Below are positions 1 to 9,272 of a DNA stretch of 64,000 bases, piece by piece. Made by a program: the position numbers and the translations under genes. The notes beneath the pieces were generated by a model that was not told where the DNA came from, did not search any database, and saw only the letters and a program-made list of their open reading frames with translations. This DNA is from DATNBU01 sp964476185. Its GTDB lineage: Bacteria > Desulfobacterota > Binatia > UBA1149 > CAITLU01. Numbering within the stretch: the stretch's first letter is position 1; the number at the start of each line of letters is the position of its first letter. The DNA lies in NCBI GenBank assembly GCA_964476185.1, contig CAYYZO010000008.1:19151-83150 (forward strand). The letters are read 5' to 3'.

Positions 1-56
1 CCCCGATGCCGGAGCCCCCGCCCTTGTCTACCAACGCTGTCGTTCGGTTCCAGTGC

Positions 57-3000
57 TCAGAGGCCCGGGCAGGCCGTGCCTCCGTGGCAGAGGTTGTCGC
101 CGTCGTCGAAGAACAGCGGGTTCGAGTAGGCCAGTGCCATCGCCCCCTGTTCGCCGAGGTTCCACGGCAGCGGTCCGCCGTTGTCCGTCAGGTCGGCGAG
201 CGTCGCGTTGCCGCTCTCGTCGAGGTCCTGCGGCTGCATCGGGAACAGCGGCTTCGAGACGCCGTCCGTGCCGCGGACCACGACCACGACCCACGCATCT
301 CCCGTGATCGTGACCGGGATCGTCACGTCGGTGACCTGGCGCGTTCCGAAGCCCGACACGCCCGGCGGCGTCGTCACGGTGAAGTCCAGGCCCTTGGTCA
401 GGGTCAGCGTCGGCGTCACGGTGTCGCACTTGGACGGGTTGATCACGCCGAAGAACGTCCACTCGGACTCGCAGTTCGTCGGCGAGTTCATGTAGACGTC
501 GATCGTGTCGTACTCCGCCCACGTTGGCGCCTCGATGTGCAGGTTGATCTTGTCCGCGCCGCCGCCCGAGTAGGCCACCGTGCGCGAGTCGCCGAGGGCG
601 TGCGACGCCGTCTGGGCGGTTCCGTTCTCGAGCTCGACACGCACGAACGGGCCGTTCGAGCCGATCGCGCGCAGGCCGTTCACGTTGGTCGCGAGCTCGG
701 CCGGATCGATCAGGCCCGGCGAATCGGTCGACGAGGCGACGAAGGTCCTCGGTCCGCCCGCCTGCACCGAGATGCTGCTGTGCGTGTCGGAGTCGGCCGT
801 GCCGGCCTTGAAACGGCCCTGGTTCAACAGGTTGAACCAGTCGGCCATGTTGTCGCCGCGCAGCAGCTCGGTCTGGCCGCGCCCAGCCTCGATCCAGACT
901 TCGAGAGCCGTGAAGTCGTCGTCGTAGAGGTTCACCACCGAGGGATCGAGGCGGAGGAACGAACTCAGGTTCGAACCGGCCAGCGAGCACGTGCCGCCGC
1001 CACCGCAGGACGGGACCGTCGGGCAGGTGCCGCCGCCCGGGCAGTTCGCGTCGCTCGTGCAGCTCGCACCGTCGTTCGTTCCGCCGATGCAGATCCGCAC
1101 CTTGCAAGGCAGGCCGAACTGCGTGCCGCCCACGCAACGGTACACGGCGTTGCTGCTGACCGGAGGATTCTGCTCCGTGTCGATGCCGAGCATGTTGAAG
1201 TGCCCGAGAGTGCCGCTGTTGAAGTGGTTGACCTGGATGACCTGGTCGCCGGGGAACGCGTGGCCGATGTCGTAGATCTCCCCGGGCAGGTTGTCGTAAG
1301 CCCCGTCGGACGGGTAGCTCGACCCGTTGACGTCGCCGAGGTGGAAGCTCCAGTCGATCGCGCCGCCGTCGATCTGGTTGCTGTCGACGGTGATCGGCCA
1401 GGTGTTGAAGTGCCCGTAGTGGCTGGTCGTGGTCTCGTTCGACGGAGCGGTCTTGATCAGCGAGCCCACGCCGAGCGCCGCGACCTCGTCCGACAGGTCG
1501 TGCGTGAAGTCGTGGTCCGTGTTCACGAAGAAGTCCACGCCCTCGGCCAGCATCGAGACGATGCGGCGCTCGCGCGAGACCGTGCTGTCCGGGCTGTTGA
1601 TCATGTGCACGTGCGTGTCGATCGACACGAAGCCCGTCGTGTCCACGACCTGGTTCACGGTCGCGTTGACGGTGCTCGTTCCGCCGGCCGTCACCGTGAT
1701 GAGGTCGTCGTACACGTCGTACTCGTAGCCGTGCGAGACGACCACGCGGTAGCTGCCGGGCTCGAGGTCGAAGCTGACCGTCCCGGACTGGTCCGCGAAC
1801 GTCGCGTGCGCGAGCCCGAAGATGTCGCCCTTCTCCTCGAAGTCGAAACCGAAGAAGCGGCCGGTGAACTTGATCGTCGACAGGCCGACGTACTCGTCGT
1901 TCAGCGGATCCGGGCTCGCGGGGACGCCGACCACCGAGACCTTCGCGGCGATCGGGTTGCTGCCCTGGTCGACGACGTTGACGACCACGCTGCCGGTCTG
2001 CGGCAGGGCGAAGTCGAACACGGTCGTCTTCTTCTTCTTGATCTCGACGGCGTGCTTGGTCGGCGTGGCCAGGCTGCCCTCGTACGGAGTTCCGGACTTG
2101 CGCGCGAGCACCTCGTAGTTGCCCGGCGGGACGACGAAACGGTAGACACCGTGGTCGTCGGTGAGCGTCGAGGAGAAGATGTTCACGCAGTTGTCGGGAT
2201 CCGGGTCCGGGCAGCTGCCCGGGTTGTTGATGTTGCCGTTGATCAGCGTCACGTGCGCGCCCGCGACCGGCACGCCGTTCGAGGTCACGACGCCCTGCAG
2301 GGCTCCCTTGTCGAGGCCGACCAGCTCCGTGCGGGCCTGCGACACGTCGGCGACGTCCTCGCCGATCACGAACCATCGCCGCAGCGTGTTGCTGCCGCCC
2401 GCCGGGATCGTGAATCCGCCCGCCGGCTTCGACGCCGGATCGGTGAAGAGCGCGTTCAGCAGGTTGTTGCCGCTGACCCACGCGTAGACGCCGGACGACG
2501 AGAACGCGCCGGTGCTGTAGGTCTGGGTGCCGGACCCGATCGGCGGGAAGATCACGCCGTAGGCCAGGCCCGCCGCGTCGAGGCGGCCCTGGAACGCGAG
2601 GAAGTCGAGCCCCTGGCCGCCGCCGAACGAGCTGCCGTTGCGAAGCTGGGTCTCGCCGTAGCCCTGGCCGGGGCCGAACGGCTCGAGCTGGCCGCCGGGG
2701 TTCACGAAATCGCCCATGAAGTACTTGAGCTGGCCCCCGGTCAGGTTCGTCACGGTCGTCGCGATCTGGATCGCGTTCGAGTACGGCGTCAGCGTGTAGG
2801 TCGTCTCGAGGTCGATCGGCAGGTTGTTGTCGACGGCGTCGGCCGGGACCGAGAGTCCCGCCGCCAGCACGAGGATGTCGCCCTTGATCGTGTCGAAGAG
2901 GTCGTCGGGGCCGCTCGACTTGATGACCGCCGCCAGGCCGTCGCTGCCGTCCGCTTCGACGATCACGGTGTCGGTGGCCTGCGAAGAAGAGATGTGGACG

Positions 3001-3932
3001 AGCGGCTGGATGCCGAGCCAGCTGTCGCGGTCGTCGGCCGGGTCGGCGCGCACGATGTCGGCGTCCACGATCTGGCCGCCGTTCAGCATCATGAAGGAGT
3101 GCTCGCGACCGGGCTGGCGGATGATGCCGCGCACGTTGCCGTTGCGGATCGCGTAGTCGCCGATCTTGCCGACCGCGAGCGGGCCGCCGATGAGGTCCGC
3201 CGCGTTGGCGACCTGGAAGGCCTGCGCGCCGTTCGAGAACGGTCCGACCGCCGGCACGCAGTTCAGCTTGAGCTTCGCCTTGGCCTTGCTGGTGTCCGAC
3301 ACGACGTCGAACGCGACGAGCGCCTTGTTCTTCTTGTAGACCGGGATGCAGTAGTCGTCGCAGTCGCGGTCGCTCGTGCACTTCTGGCCCACGGTGTCGG
3401 GATCCGGGCCGCAGATCCCGTCTTTCGTCTTGAGGTCGACCTTGACCGGAAGATCGGCATCGGTGCACGCCTCGCCGCTGTTGGGCAACAGCGCATCGAG
3501 GGCGTCGACCACCGTGTTGAGGTTGTAGATCGCCGACGGGAGCTTGATGACGTTATTGGCGTCCTTCGCCGACGGCTTCTTGATCGAGCCCAGCGACACC
3601 GTCTCGGTCGAGCAGCCGACGTTCGGGAGGTTCACGCACGCACCGACGCGGAACACGCACGCGCCGTTCACGGCGCCGTCGGCGTCGCAGGCGTCGCCGT
3701 CCGTGCAGACGATCTTCTTCGGCTCCGCCGGCGGCGTGCCCGCACCGTCCATGTCGACCGCGAGCGCGAGCACGCACTGGTCGGTCGCGCCACCGTCCGC
3801 GAACAGGCAGTCCGCCGCGTTGTCCACGGTGTTGTCGAGCGTATCGATGCAGGCGGCGTGCGCCGGCGCTGCGCCGAAAGACAGCAGTGCTGCCACGAAC
3901 CCGGCCGTGCCGAGTCTCTTCCAGATGTCCAT
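57..3932 (-). CDS. secreted Cys-rich protein with PHP/CehA-McbA-like metallohydrolase domain
   Basis: About 1291 residues. The chosen ATG at 3932 follows a GGAGGGG ribosome-binding site and gives a clean signal peptide (MDIWKRL... to APAHA, residues 1-26), so export is expected; an in-frame upstream start would bury that signal. The first third carries Cys-rich stretches of the CTSDRDCDD kind, and near residue 950 comes CTSDANCPGG. The middle holds two carboxypeptidase-regulatory-like beta-sandwich repeats (GVVTSNGVPVAGAHVTL; GTVSFDLEPGSYRVVV). From about residue 770 come DTHVHM, then TDHD (about 807), GHFNTWP (about 842), VNHFNSG (about 901) and SDTHSS, the metal-ligand pattern of PHP-type CehA/McbA hydrolases. 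The substrate is unknown. It is the last gene of the minus-strand run from surE, but 153 bases separate it from the FrhB-like gene, so it may have its own promoter. Family assignment is from motifs by eye. Confidence 0.75.
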   Translation of the reverse strand: MDIWKRLGTAGFVAALLSFGAAPAHAACIDTLDNTVDNAADCLFADGGATDQCVLALAVDMDGAGTPPAEPKKIVCTDGDACDADGAVNGACVFRVGACVNLPNVGCSTETVSLGSIKKPSAKDANNVIKLPSAIYNLNTVVDALDALLPNSGEACTDADLPVKVDLKTKDGICGPDPDTVGQKCTSDRDCDDYCIPVYKKNKALVAFDVVSDTSKAKAKLKLNCVPAVGPFSNGAQAFQVANAADLIGGPLAVGKIGDYAIRNGNVRGIIRQPGREHSFMMLNGGQIVDADIVRADPADDRDSWLGIQPLVHISSSQATDTVIVEADGSDGLAAVIKSSGPDDLFDTIKGDILVLAAGLSVPADAVDNNLPIDLETTYTLTPYSNAIQIATTVTNLTGGQLKYFMGDFVNPGGQLEPFGPGQGYGETQLRNGSSFGGGQGLDFLAFQGRLDAAGLAYGVIFPPIGSGTQTYSTGAFSSSGVYAWVSGNNLLNALFTDPASKPAGGFTIPAGGSNTLRRWFVIGEDVADVSQARTELVGLDKGALQGVVTSNGVPVAGAHVTLINGNINNPGSCPDPDPDNCVNIFSSTLTDDHGVYRFVVPPGNYEVLARKSGTPYEGSLATPTKHAVEIKKKKTTVFDFALPQTGSVVVNVVDQGSNPIAAKVSVVGVPASPDPLNDEYVGLSTIKFTGRFFGFDFEEKGDIFGLAHATFADQSGTVSFDLEPGSYRVVVSHGYEYDVYDDLITVTAGGTSTVNATVNQVVDTTGFVSIDTHVHMINSPDSTVSRERRIVSMLAEGVDFFVNTDHDFTHDLSDEVAALGVGSLIKTAPSNETTTSHYGHFNTWPITVDSNQIDGGAIDWSFHLGDVNGSSYPSDGAYDNLPGEIYDIGHAFPGDQVIQVNHFNSGTLGHFNMLGIDTEQNPPVSSNAVYRCVGGTQFGLPCKVRICIGGTNDGASCTSDANCPGGGTCPTVPSCGGGGTCSLAGSNLSSFLRLDPSVVNLYDDDFTALEVWIEAGRGQTELLRGDNMADWFNLLNQGRFKAGTADSDTHSSISVQAGGPRTFVASSTDSPGLIDPAELATNVNGLRAIGSNGPFVRVELENGTAQTASHALGDSRTVAYSGGGADKINLHIEAPTWAEYDTIDVYMNSPTNCESEWTFFGVINPSKCDTVTPTLTLTKGLDFTVTTPPGVSGFGTRQVTDVTIPVTITGDAWVVVVVRGTDGVSKPLFPMQPQDLDESGNATLADLTDNGGPLPWNLGEQGAMALAYSNPLFFDDGDNLCHGGTACPGL

Positions 3933-4085
3933 GAGCCCCTCCAGACGATGTGCGAACGTCAATGCGAACGCCTCCGGCCGGTCCGCCGGAAGCAGGCCGA
4001 ACCTACGGTTCTTCAAGGAGTTGAGTCAAGCCGTGTTCGCGTTTCGAGACGCCGTGCGCAGGCAGTGCGCGAAGCGACGAAAGAG

Positions 4086-5294
4086 TTACGCTTCCGGCGA
4101 GGGTCGGTAATACACCGGGCGCACGGCCTCGATACCGGCGGGAGGCTCCGGAACGCGCTGGTGCTGTCGTCTCGCGAGCCGCAGCAGCACCTTCAACGAG
4201 CTCTCGAACTCCTCGATCGGCTTCACTTCGACCAGATCCGCGTCGATCAGCTCCTGCATGACGCGCCGTCCCAAATCGGTGCGGGTGATCGTGATCGTCC
4301 AACCCATGCAGCCCACGCCGCCGCAGGAAACGTCCGCGAGCTCCGCCGAAAAGTCCCCGCAGTGGTGGCACTCGGGGCGCGCGTACTCTTGCGCCTCGCG
4401 CAGGCCGATCTTCACGAGCTCGCCCCCCTTGCGGTAGACGAGCACCTCGCCCTTCACGTTGAACTTCGCGATGTCGGTGAGCGGAATGCCGAGTTCGTCC
4501 TGGATCTTGCGAACCATCAGGCCTTCGAAGTCGAAGACCTCCGAGCACAGCAGCCCCACGCGCAGGGCGATCCGGTCGGGTGGGTCTTTCAGGCTCTTCG
4601 TCTGCCGGTCGATGATCTTGTCGCGCTTCTTCTCGGTCCGGATGAACCCGGGGTCGCGAAGCTCGGCTTTCCGGGTCGGCGTGATCTGGCAGGGCACCCC
4701 CACGAACGCGACGCGCTCGCAGCCTTTCTCCGCCGCCTGCTCGAGCGCCAGGTCGTTCGGGCAGTAGGTGTACCAGGAGCCCGACGCCGCGAGGATCTCC
4801 TGCTCGTTCGTCGCGCACATCGGTTGCGGCGCGCACGGGCGCTCGGGATCCGGCCCGGAGACGATCGCGCCGTCGATGCGGCCGGTGCGAAGCGCGTGCA
4901 GCAGCAGCGCCGTGACGACGCCGCCGTCCTGGGCGGCGGCCATCACCGCCGGATCCTTGACGCGCGCGGCGTAGATTTCCTGGTAGCTGCCGAACCCGCT
5001 CTGGTAGACCGGGTGCTCCTGGCCCTCGAACACCTGCTCGCGCAGCTGGTGCTCGCGCGGCTGCAGGCGCGGGCAGACCTGGGCGCAGACGTCGCAACCG
5101 ATGCCCTCGCTGATCCCGCAGTAATCGAACGGGGCGCTCTCCTTGGCCGTCTGCTTCGGCTTGCCGTCCACGTACTCGATGACGTTGTGCGGGCAGACGA
5201 GCACGCAGGTGCCGCACTCGCAGCAGGACCCGTAGGACACGACGTCGTTCATCATGTCCTTGAAGGTCGGCTTGGCTTCGTAGGTCGCTCCCAT
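4086..5294 (-). CDS. FrhB-like coenzyme F420 hydrogenase/dehydrogenase beta subunit family protein
   Basis: 402 residues. The N-terminus has a ferredoxin-like Cys pattern (CCECGTCVLVCP) and a second cluster (CGISEGIGCDVCAQVCP), so two iron-sulfur clusters are likely. The central and C-terminal parts match the FrhB/FdhB family, including the late CHHCGDFSAELADVSCGG segment. Family members bind flavin and pass electrons between ferredoxin or another donor and deazaflavin F420 or a related partner. The ATG at 5294 is preferred over the GTG at 5300 because AGGAG sits five bases before it. There is no hydrogenase or formate dehydrogenase partner next to it, so the electron donor cannot be read from context. 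It could also be an orphan flavin oxidoreductase of the same fold acting on another cofactor. Confidence 0.8.
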   Translation of the reverse strand: MGATYEAKPTFKDMMNDVVSYGSCCECGTCVLVCPHNVIEYVDGKPKQTAKESAPFDYCGISEGIGCDVCAQVCPRLQPREHQLREQVFEGQEHPVYQSGFGSYQEIYAARVKDPAVMAAAQDGGVVTALLLHALRTGRIDGAIVSGPDPERPCAPQPMCATNEQEILAASGSWYTYCPNDLALEQAAEKGCERVAFVGVPCQITPTRKAELRDPGFIRTEKKRDKIIDRQTKSLKDPPDRIALRVGLLCSEVFDFEGLMVRKIQDELGIPLTDIAKFNVKGEVLVYRKGGELVKIGLREAQEYARPECHHCGDFSAELADVSCGGVGCMGWTITITRTDLGRRVMQELIDADLVEVKPIEEFESSLKVLLRLARRQHQRVPEPPAGIEAVRPVYYRPSPEA

Positions 5295-5439
5295 CCTCAC
5301 TCCTGCCTGACTCCGGCCTCGCTCCCGCGCCGGGCGTCCTGCCGCACCGCGAAGACCGCGACAGCCCGCGGCGCGCCGGCGTAGTTCGCGGCCGTGTATA
5401 CGAGCGACCCTCGGCAGGCAATGCCGGGGCGGCGCGCGC

Positions 5440-5961
5440 TCAGCCCTCGCCGTCGTAGCGCAACAACGCGTGCACCGGCACCGGCGCGAGCGCCGCGCGG
5501 CCGCCGAGGAAACCGAGCTCGATCAGGAACCCGCATTCGACGACCTTCGCGCCGCAGGCCTCCGCGAGCGCGACGGTCGCTCGCGCCGTACCGCCGGTGG
5601 CGAGCAGGTCGTCGAGGATCGCGACGCGCGAACCCGACGGCATCGCATCCTTGTGGATCTCGAGAGAGTCGCTGCCGTACTCGAGTTCGTACGTGACCGT
5701 ATGCCGGTCGTGAGGCAGCTTGCCGGGCTTGCGCACGATGCAGAGCCCCACCCCGAGCGCGTAAGCCACCGGCGCCCCGAAGAGGAAGCCGCGGGACTCG
5801 ACGCCGACGATCGCGTCCACCCTGCCCCGGTAGCGATCCGCCATCGCGTCGACGACGTGGCGAAGCGCCGGACCGTTCGTGAGCAGCGGCGTGATGTCCT
5901 TGAACTGGATGCCGGGCTTCGGGAAGTCCGGGACGGTGCGGATCAGGGCGTCGATGTCCAT
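5440..5961 (-). CDS. apt: adenine phosphoribosyltransferase
   Basis: 173 residues, the normal length for Apt. It salvages adenine with PRPP to give AMP in the cytoplasm. The PRPP-binding signature is intact (VAILDDLLATGGTA, about residues 117-130), and the N-terminus (DFPKPGIQFKDITPLL) is the typical Apt start. It follows surE with 57 bases between them on the same strand, and prs, which makes its PRPP substrate, lies elsewhere in the window (23.2-24.2 kb). Nothing unusual in the reading frame. Confidence 0.97.
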   Translation of the reverse strand: MDIDALIRTVPDFPKPGIQFKDITPLLTNGPALRHVVDAMADRYRGRVDAIVGVESRGFLFGAPVAYALGVGLCIVRKPGKLPHDRHTVTYELEYGSDSLEIHKDAMPSGSRVAILDDLLATGGTARATVALAEACGAKVVECGFLIELGFLGGRAALAPVPVHALLRYDGEG

Positions 5962-6018
5962 GGGGCTTTCCTGTGGGGCTTTCTTGTCCGGGGACCTGCA
6001 GCCCGATGTCGCGGCGGC

Positions 6019-6759
6019 TCAGGGCCAATCCACTTCCAGCGAAGAGAGCGTCTTCAGGGCTTCGTAGTTCGTCAGGTCCAGGTGCAGCGGCGTGACCGAG
6101 ATCAGGCCGGCGTGAACGGCCGCGAAATCGGTGCCCGGCTCGTCCTCGAAATCGAGCTCCGTCCCGCCGATCCAGTAGTACTTGCGACCCCGCGGATCGT
6201 CCTTCTCCACGATCGCGTCGGTGTAGCGGCGCTTGCCCTGGCGCGTGACCGCGAATCCGGACGGATCCGGGATGTCCGGCACGTTCACGTTGAGCAGCGT
6301 GTCGTCGGGGAGCCCGGTCGCCTGCAATCGGCGCACGAGGCGGGCCGCGAACCGGGCCGCCGCATCGTACTGGAACGAGACCTTGCCGACCTGCGAGAAC
6401 GCGACGGCGGGAACGCCGAGCAGCACCCCTTCCATGGCCGCCGACACGGTTCCCGAGTACGTGATGTCGTCGCCGAGGTTCGCGCCCCGGTTGATGCCGG
6501 AGACGACGAGCCACGGCCGCTCGCGGAGCAGCCCGTTCAGCGCAAGGTTCACGCAGTCGGTGGGCGTGCCGCTGACGGCGATCCAGCCGGGCTGGATCTC
6601 GTCGGCGCGCAGCGGACGCTCGATCGTCAGCGCGTGGCTGACGGCCGAGCGCTCGCGGTCCGGCGCGACGACGACGACGTCGTCGATGTCCCGGAGCGCC
6701 TCGACGAGGCGCGCGAGTCCGCTCGACTGGATGCCGTCGTCGTTGCTGGCCAGGATCAT
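6019..6759 (-). CDS. surE: 5'/3'-nucleotidase SurE
   Basis: 246 residues from ATG 6759, which has AGAGGA upstream; the frame runs open further 5' through the tRNA-Pro gene, but SurE proteins begin at this MILASNDDG metal-binding motif. Further signatures are SGTPTDCVNLAL and SGINRGANLGDDITYSGTVSAAMEG-type loop residues. SurE dephosphorylates nucleoside monophosphates and helps in stationary-phase survival. Placement downstream of a tRNA-Pro gene and the ihfA-merR group is a known deltaproteobacterial arrangement. apt follows, giving a small nucleotide-salvage pair. Confidence 0.96.
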   Translation of the reverse strand: MILASNDDGIQSSGLARLVEALRDIDDVVVVAPDRERSAVSHALTIERPLRADEIQPGWIAVSGTPTDCVNLALNGLLRERPWLVVSGINRGANLGDDITYSGTVSAAMEGVLLGVPAVAFSQVGKVSFQYDAAARFAARLVRRLQATGLPDDTLLNVNVPDIPDPSGFAVTRQGKRRYTDAIVEKDDPRGRKYYWIGGTELDFEDEPGTDFAAVHAGLISVTPLHLDLTNYEALKTLSSLEVDWP

Positions 6760-6859
6760 CGCCGGGTCCTCTGCTGCGGTTCGGCCCGCTCTTCGGGAAC
6801 GCCGGAGCCGCGGCGATCGCCGCACGGACCGGCTGGGTGACCCCGGTACGGCGGTAGAA

Positions 6860-6895
6860 GAAGCGCCGGAGGGCAGCCTCGCCCCCCGGCGCTTC
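6860..6895 (-). terminator. hairpin after tRNA-Pro
   Basis: Perfect 10-bp inverted repeat (GAAGCGCCGG / CCGGCGCTTC, 6860-6869 and 6886-6895) with a 16-base loop, starting four bases beyond the encoded CCA of tRNA-Pro. It is followed on the minus strand by TTCT only, so the U tract is weak. Probably ends or processes the tRNA transcript ahead of surE. Confidence 0.55.
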
Positions 6896-6898
6896 GAA

Positions 6899-6975
6899 TG
6901 GTCGGGGTGACTGGATTTGAACCAGCGACCACTCACACCCCAAGCGAGTGCGCTACCAGGCTGCGCTACACCCCG
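6899..6975 (-). tRNA. tRNA-Pro (anticodon GGG)
   Basis: Full cloverleaf on the minus strand: acceptor CGGGGTG pairs with CACCCCG; the anticodon stem CTCGC/GTGAG closes a TTGGGGT loop, anticodon GGG; the T arm contains GGTTCAAATCC. Discriminator A and a genomically encoded CCA (6899-6901) follow. It reads proline codon CCC (and CCU by wobble). It lies between amt and surE. Confidence 0.95.
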
Positions 6976-7136
6976 AAGGGCGCGGACGATAGCCACGAGG
7001 GGCGCTGAAGGCAACTTCGTTCGGCTGCGCAGGACCCTGGGATCTCACGCCGAAGTCCGCGCAGCCTTGCCGGACGACTCCGCGGGGCCGGCCGCACGTC
7101 AGGTCGATCGGGTACGGATCGCCTTGCGCTGCGGAG

Positions 7137-8447
7137 TCAGTGGTCGTAGCCGGTCTCGCCGTGGGCGACGAGATCGAGGCCGATGCGTTCGTCTTCTTCG
7201 CTGACCCGCAGTCCGATCGTCGCATCGAGCAGCCGTGCGATCAGCAGGGTCACGACGAACGCGTACGCGAACGTCGCCGCAACGCTGACCGCCTGGACCC
7301 CGAGGCGGCCGACGTTGCCGTCGAGCAGCCCGCCTTTGCCGTCAGGCGTGAGGGAAGCGAGGCAGAACACGCCGGTCGCGATCGCGCCCCAGGCGCCGCC
7401 CACGCCGTGCACGCCGAACGCGTCGAGCGAGTCGTCGTACCCGAGGCGGCCTTTCCACAGGACCGCGCCGTAGCAGACCGCCGAGACGCTCGCCCCGATG
7501 GCGAGCGCGCCGCCGATGCCGACGAAGCCGCAGGCCGGCGTGATGCCGACCAGCCCCGCGACCGCCCCCGACGCGAACCCGAGCGCGCTGGCCTTGCCGC
7601 GGTGCCAGGCTTCGAGCGCGCACCAGGTGACCGCCGCCGTGGCTGCGGCGACGTGCGTCACCACGAACGCGCCCACCGCGACGGCGTTGACGCCGAGGGC
7701 GCTGCCGGCGTTGAACCCGAACCAGCCGAACCACAGGAGTCCTGCCCCGAGCACGGTCATCGTCAGGTTGTGCGGCTTCATCGCGGTGTGCGGGTAGCCG
7801 ATGCGCCGACCGAGGACGAAGGTCAGGGCCAGCGCGGAGACGCCGGAACTCACGTGCACGACGGTCCCGCCCGCGAAATCGAGAGCGCCGAGCTCGTACA
7901 GCCAGCCGCCGCTCGCCCAGACCCAGTGGCAGACCGGCGCGTAGACCAGCGTCGCCCACAGCACCAGGAAGGCCGCCCACGCCGGGAACCGCAGCCGCTC
8001 GGCGATCGAGCCGCTGACCAGCGCCGGCGTGATGATCGCGAACATCATCTGGAAGATCATGAACGCGCTCTGCGGGATCCCGGTGCCCGGCCAGAGCGCC
8101 TCGTTCGAGACCCCGGCGAGCAGCGCGTGGTCGAGGCCGCCGATCCATCGGTTCAGCGCCGGGGTTCCCTCGCCGAACGCGAGCGAATAGCCGATCACGA
8201 CCCAGTGCACGCTGAGCAGCCCCATCGCGAGGAACGAGTGCATCATCGAGGAGAGCACGTTCTTCGCGCGGACCATGCCGCTGTAGAACAGCGCGAGGCC
8301 GGGGGTCATGAGCAGCACGAGAGCGCTCGAGACGAGCACCCATGCGGTGTCGGCCTTGTCCAGGACTTCGGGATCGGCCGCCGAGGACACCGACGGCAGC
8401 AGCACGGCGCCAAGCAGCAGGAACGGACGGATCGGCACGGCGGGCAC
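7137..8447 (-). CDS. amt: ammonium transporter (Amt family)
   Basis: 436 residues with an N-terminal signal-like segment (RPFLLLGAVLLPSVSSAA) and about eleven membrane helices. The family's twin pore histidines are visible in GGTVVHVSSGVSAL and GVHGVGGAWGA, and LALFYSGMVRAKNVLSSMM is the classic first-helix signature. It conducts ammonium/ammonia through the inner membrane. No glnK/PII gene is adjacent, which is unusual since amt is commonly paired with one. It starts 28 bases after merR ends, so it may be read from the upstream translation operon, but nothing in the sequence ties its regulation to nitrogen. Confidence 0.95.
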   Translation of the reverse strand: MPAVPIRPFLLLGAVLLPSVSSAADPEVLDKADTAWVLVSSALVLLMTPGLALFYSGMVRAKNVLSSMMHSFLAMGLLSVHWVVIGYSLAFGEGTPALNRWIGGLDHALLAGVSNEALWPGTGIPQSAFMIFQMMFAIITPALVSGSIAERLRFPAWAAFLVLWATLVYAPVCHWVWASGGWLYELGALDFAGGTVVHVSSGVSALALTFVLGRRIGYPHTAMKPHNLTMTVLGAGLLWFGWFGFNAGSALGVNAVAVGAFVVTHVAAATAAVTWCALEAWHRGKASALGFASGAVAGLVGITPACGFVGIGGALAIGASVSAVCYGAVLWKGRLGYDDSLDAFGVHGVGGAWGAIATGVFCLASLTPDGKGGLLDGNVGRLGVQAVSVAATFAYAFVVTLLIARLLDATIGLRVSEEDERIGLDLVAHGETGYDH

Positions 8448-8475
8448 GAGGTCGACGAGGGAAGCCCGGCTTCGC

Positions 8476-8937
8476 TCAGCTCAGCGAGTCGCGGATCCGC
8501 GCGAGTTCCTCGCGAATCTCGGCGAGCGCGCCGGTCGCGGCCGGCTGCGGCGCGGCGCCGCCGGAGGATTCCTCGCGGAGCTTCTTGCGGGCGCCTTCGA
8601 TCGTGAAGCGGCGCGTGTGGAGCAGGTCCTTGATCTTCAGGAGCAGGTCGACGTCGCGACGGCGGTACAGGCGGTGCTTCGAGCGGGTCTTGCCGGGCCT
8701 CAGGATGCTGAACTCGGTCTCCCAGTAGCGCAGCACGTACGGCTTGACGCCGACGATGCGGGCCACCTCGCCGATCTTGAAATAGAGCTTGTCGCCCAGC
8801 AGCGCGGCGACATCGGCACTGATGCCGGCGTCGTCGTTGCCCTCGCCTCCCGATTCGTCCGGAGCTTCTTCGCGTTGCGAACGCTCCCCGTCCGGCTCGC
8901 CGCCCTCGGGGTCTCCGAACTTCCCGGGCTCGGTCAC
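8476..8937 (-). CDS. MerR-family transcriptional regulator
   Basis: 153 residues. An acidic, low-complexity first third (about residues 1-45, many E, G and D) precedes a MerR winged helix-turn-helix (YFKIGEVARIVGVKPYVLRY, then SKHRLYRRRDVDLL). A short C-terminal helix (AEIREELARIRDSL) probably dimerises. No metal- or drug-binding cysteines are present, which sets it apart from classical MerR. The gene overlaps the ihfA stop by four bases (ATGA), so it is translationally coupled; this ihfA-merR pair after pheT recurs in deltaproteobacteria. Its target is unknown. Confidence 0.9.
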   Translation of the reverse strand: MTEPGKFGDPEGGEPDGERSQREEAPDESGGEGNDDAGISADVAALLGDKLYFKIGEVARIVGVKPYVLRYWETEFSILRPGKTRSKHRLYRRRDVDLLLKIKDLLHTRRFTIEGARKKLREESSGGAAPQPAATGALAEIREELARIRDSLS

Positions 8938-9227
8938 TGCTGAGCCTCCTCCTCCGAATTGATGGTCCGCTTGAGGACCTGGCTCGGCTTGAAGGAGAGC
9001 ACGCGACGTCCGGAGATCACGATCTCCTCGCCGGTCTGCGGGTTGCGCCCCTTGCGGGGACGCTTCTCGTTGATGACGAAGTTGCCGAAGCCGGAGATCT
9101 TGACCTTCTCGCCCAACTCGAGCCGGGCCTTGATCACTTCGAAGATCGATTCGACGACTTCGGCGGCCTCCTTCTTGGAGAACCCGACGCGCTCGTAGAT
9201 GTGCTCGACGATCTCGGCCTTGGTCAT
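8934..9227 (-). CDS. ihfA: integration host factor alpha subunit
   Basis: 97 residues, the usual length. HU/IHF fold with the DNA-bending arm: GFGNFVINEKRPRKGRNPQTGEE. Conserved N-terminus MTKAEIVEHIYERVGFSKKEA. It binds and bends DNA as a heterodimer with IhfB (not in this window). Position directly after pheT, as in Escherichia coli, supports alpha rather than beta. IHF is the standard partner for DNA looping at sigma-54 promoters, relevant to the pilus locus at 61-63 kb, although that link is inference. Confidence 0.93.
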   Translation of the reverse strand: MTKAEIVEHIYERVGFSKKEAAEVVESIFEVIKARLELGEKVKISGFGNFVINEKRPRKGRNPQTGEEIVISGRRVLSFKPSQVLKRTINSEEEAQQ

Positions 9228-9272
9228 GCGCGACGCCTCCGGCGGCTGCCCCCTCCGGCAGCGCGGAAAATC

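Noticed and set aside
6..5384. 1792-codon open frame on the plus strand
   Set aside because: Arg/Val/Asp-rich product with no motif; it is the antisense shadow of the CehA-like and FrhB-like genes in high-G+C DNA.
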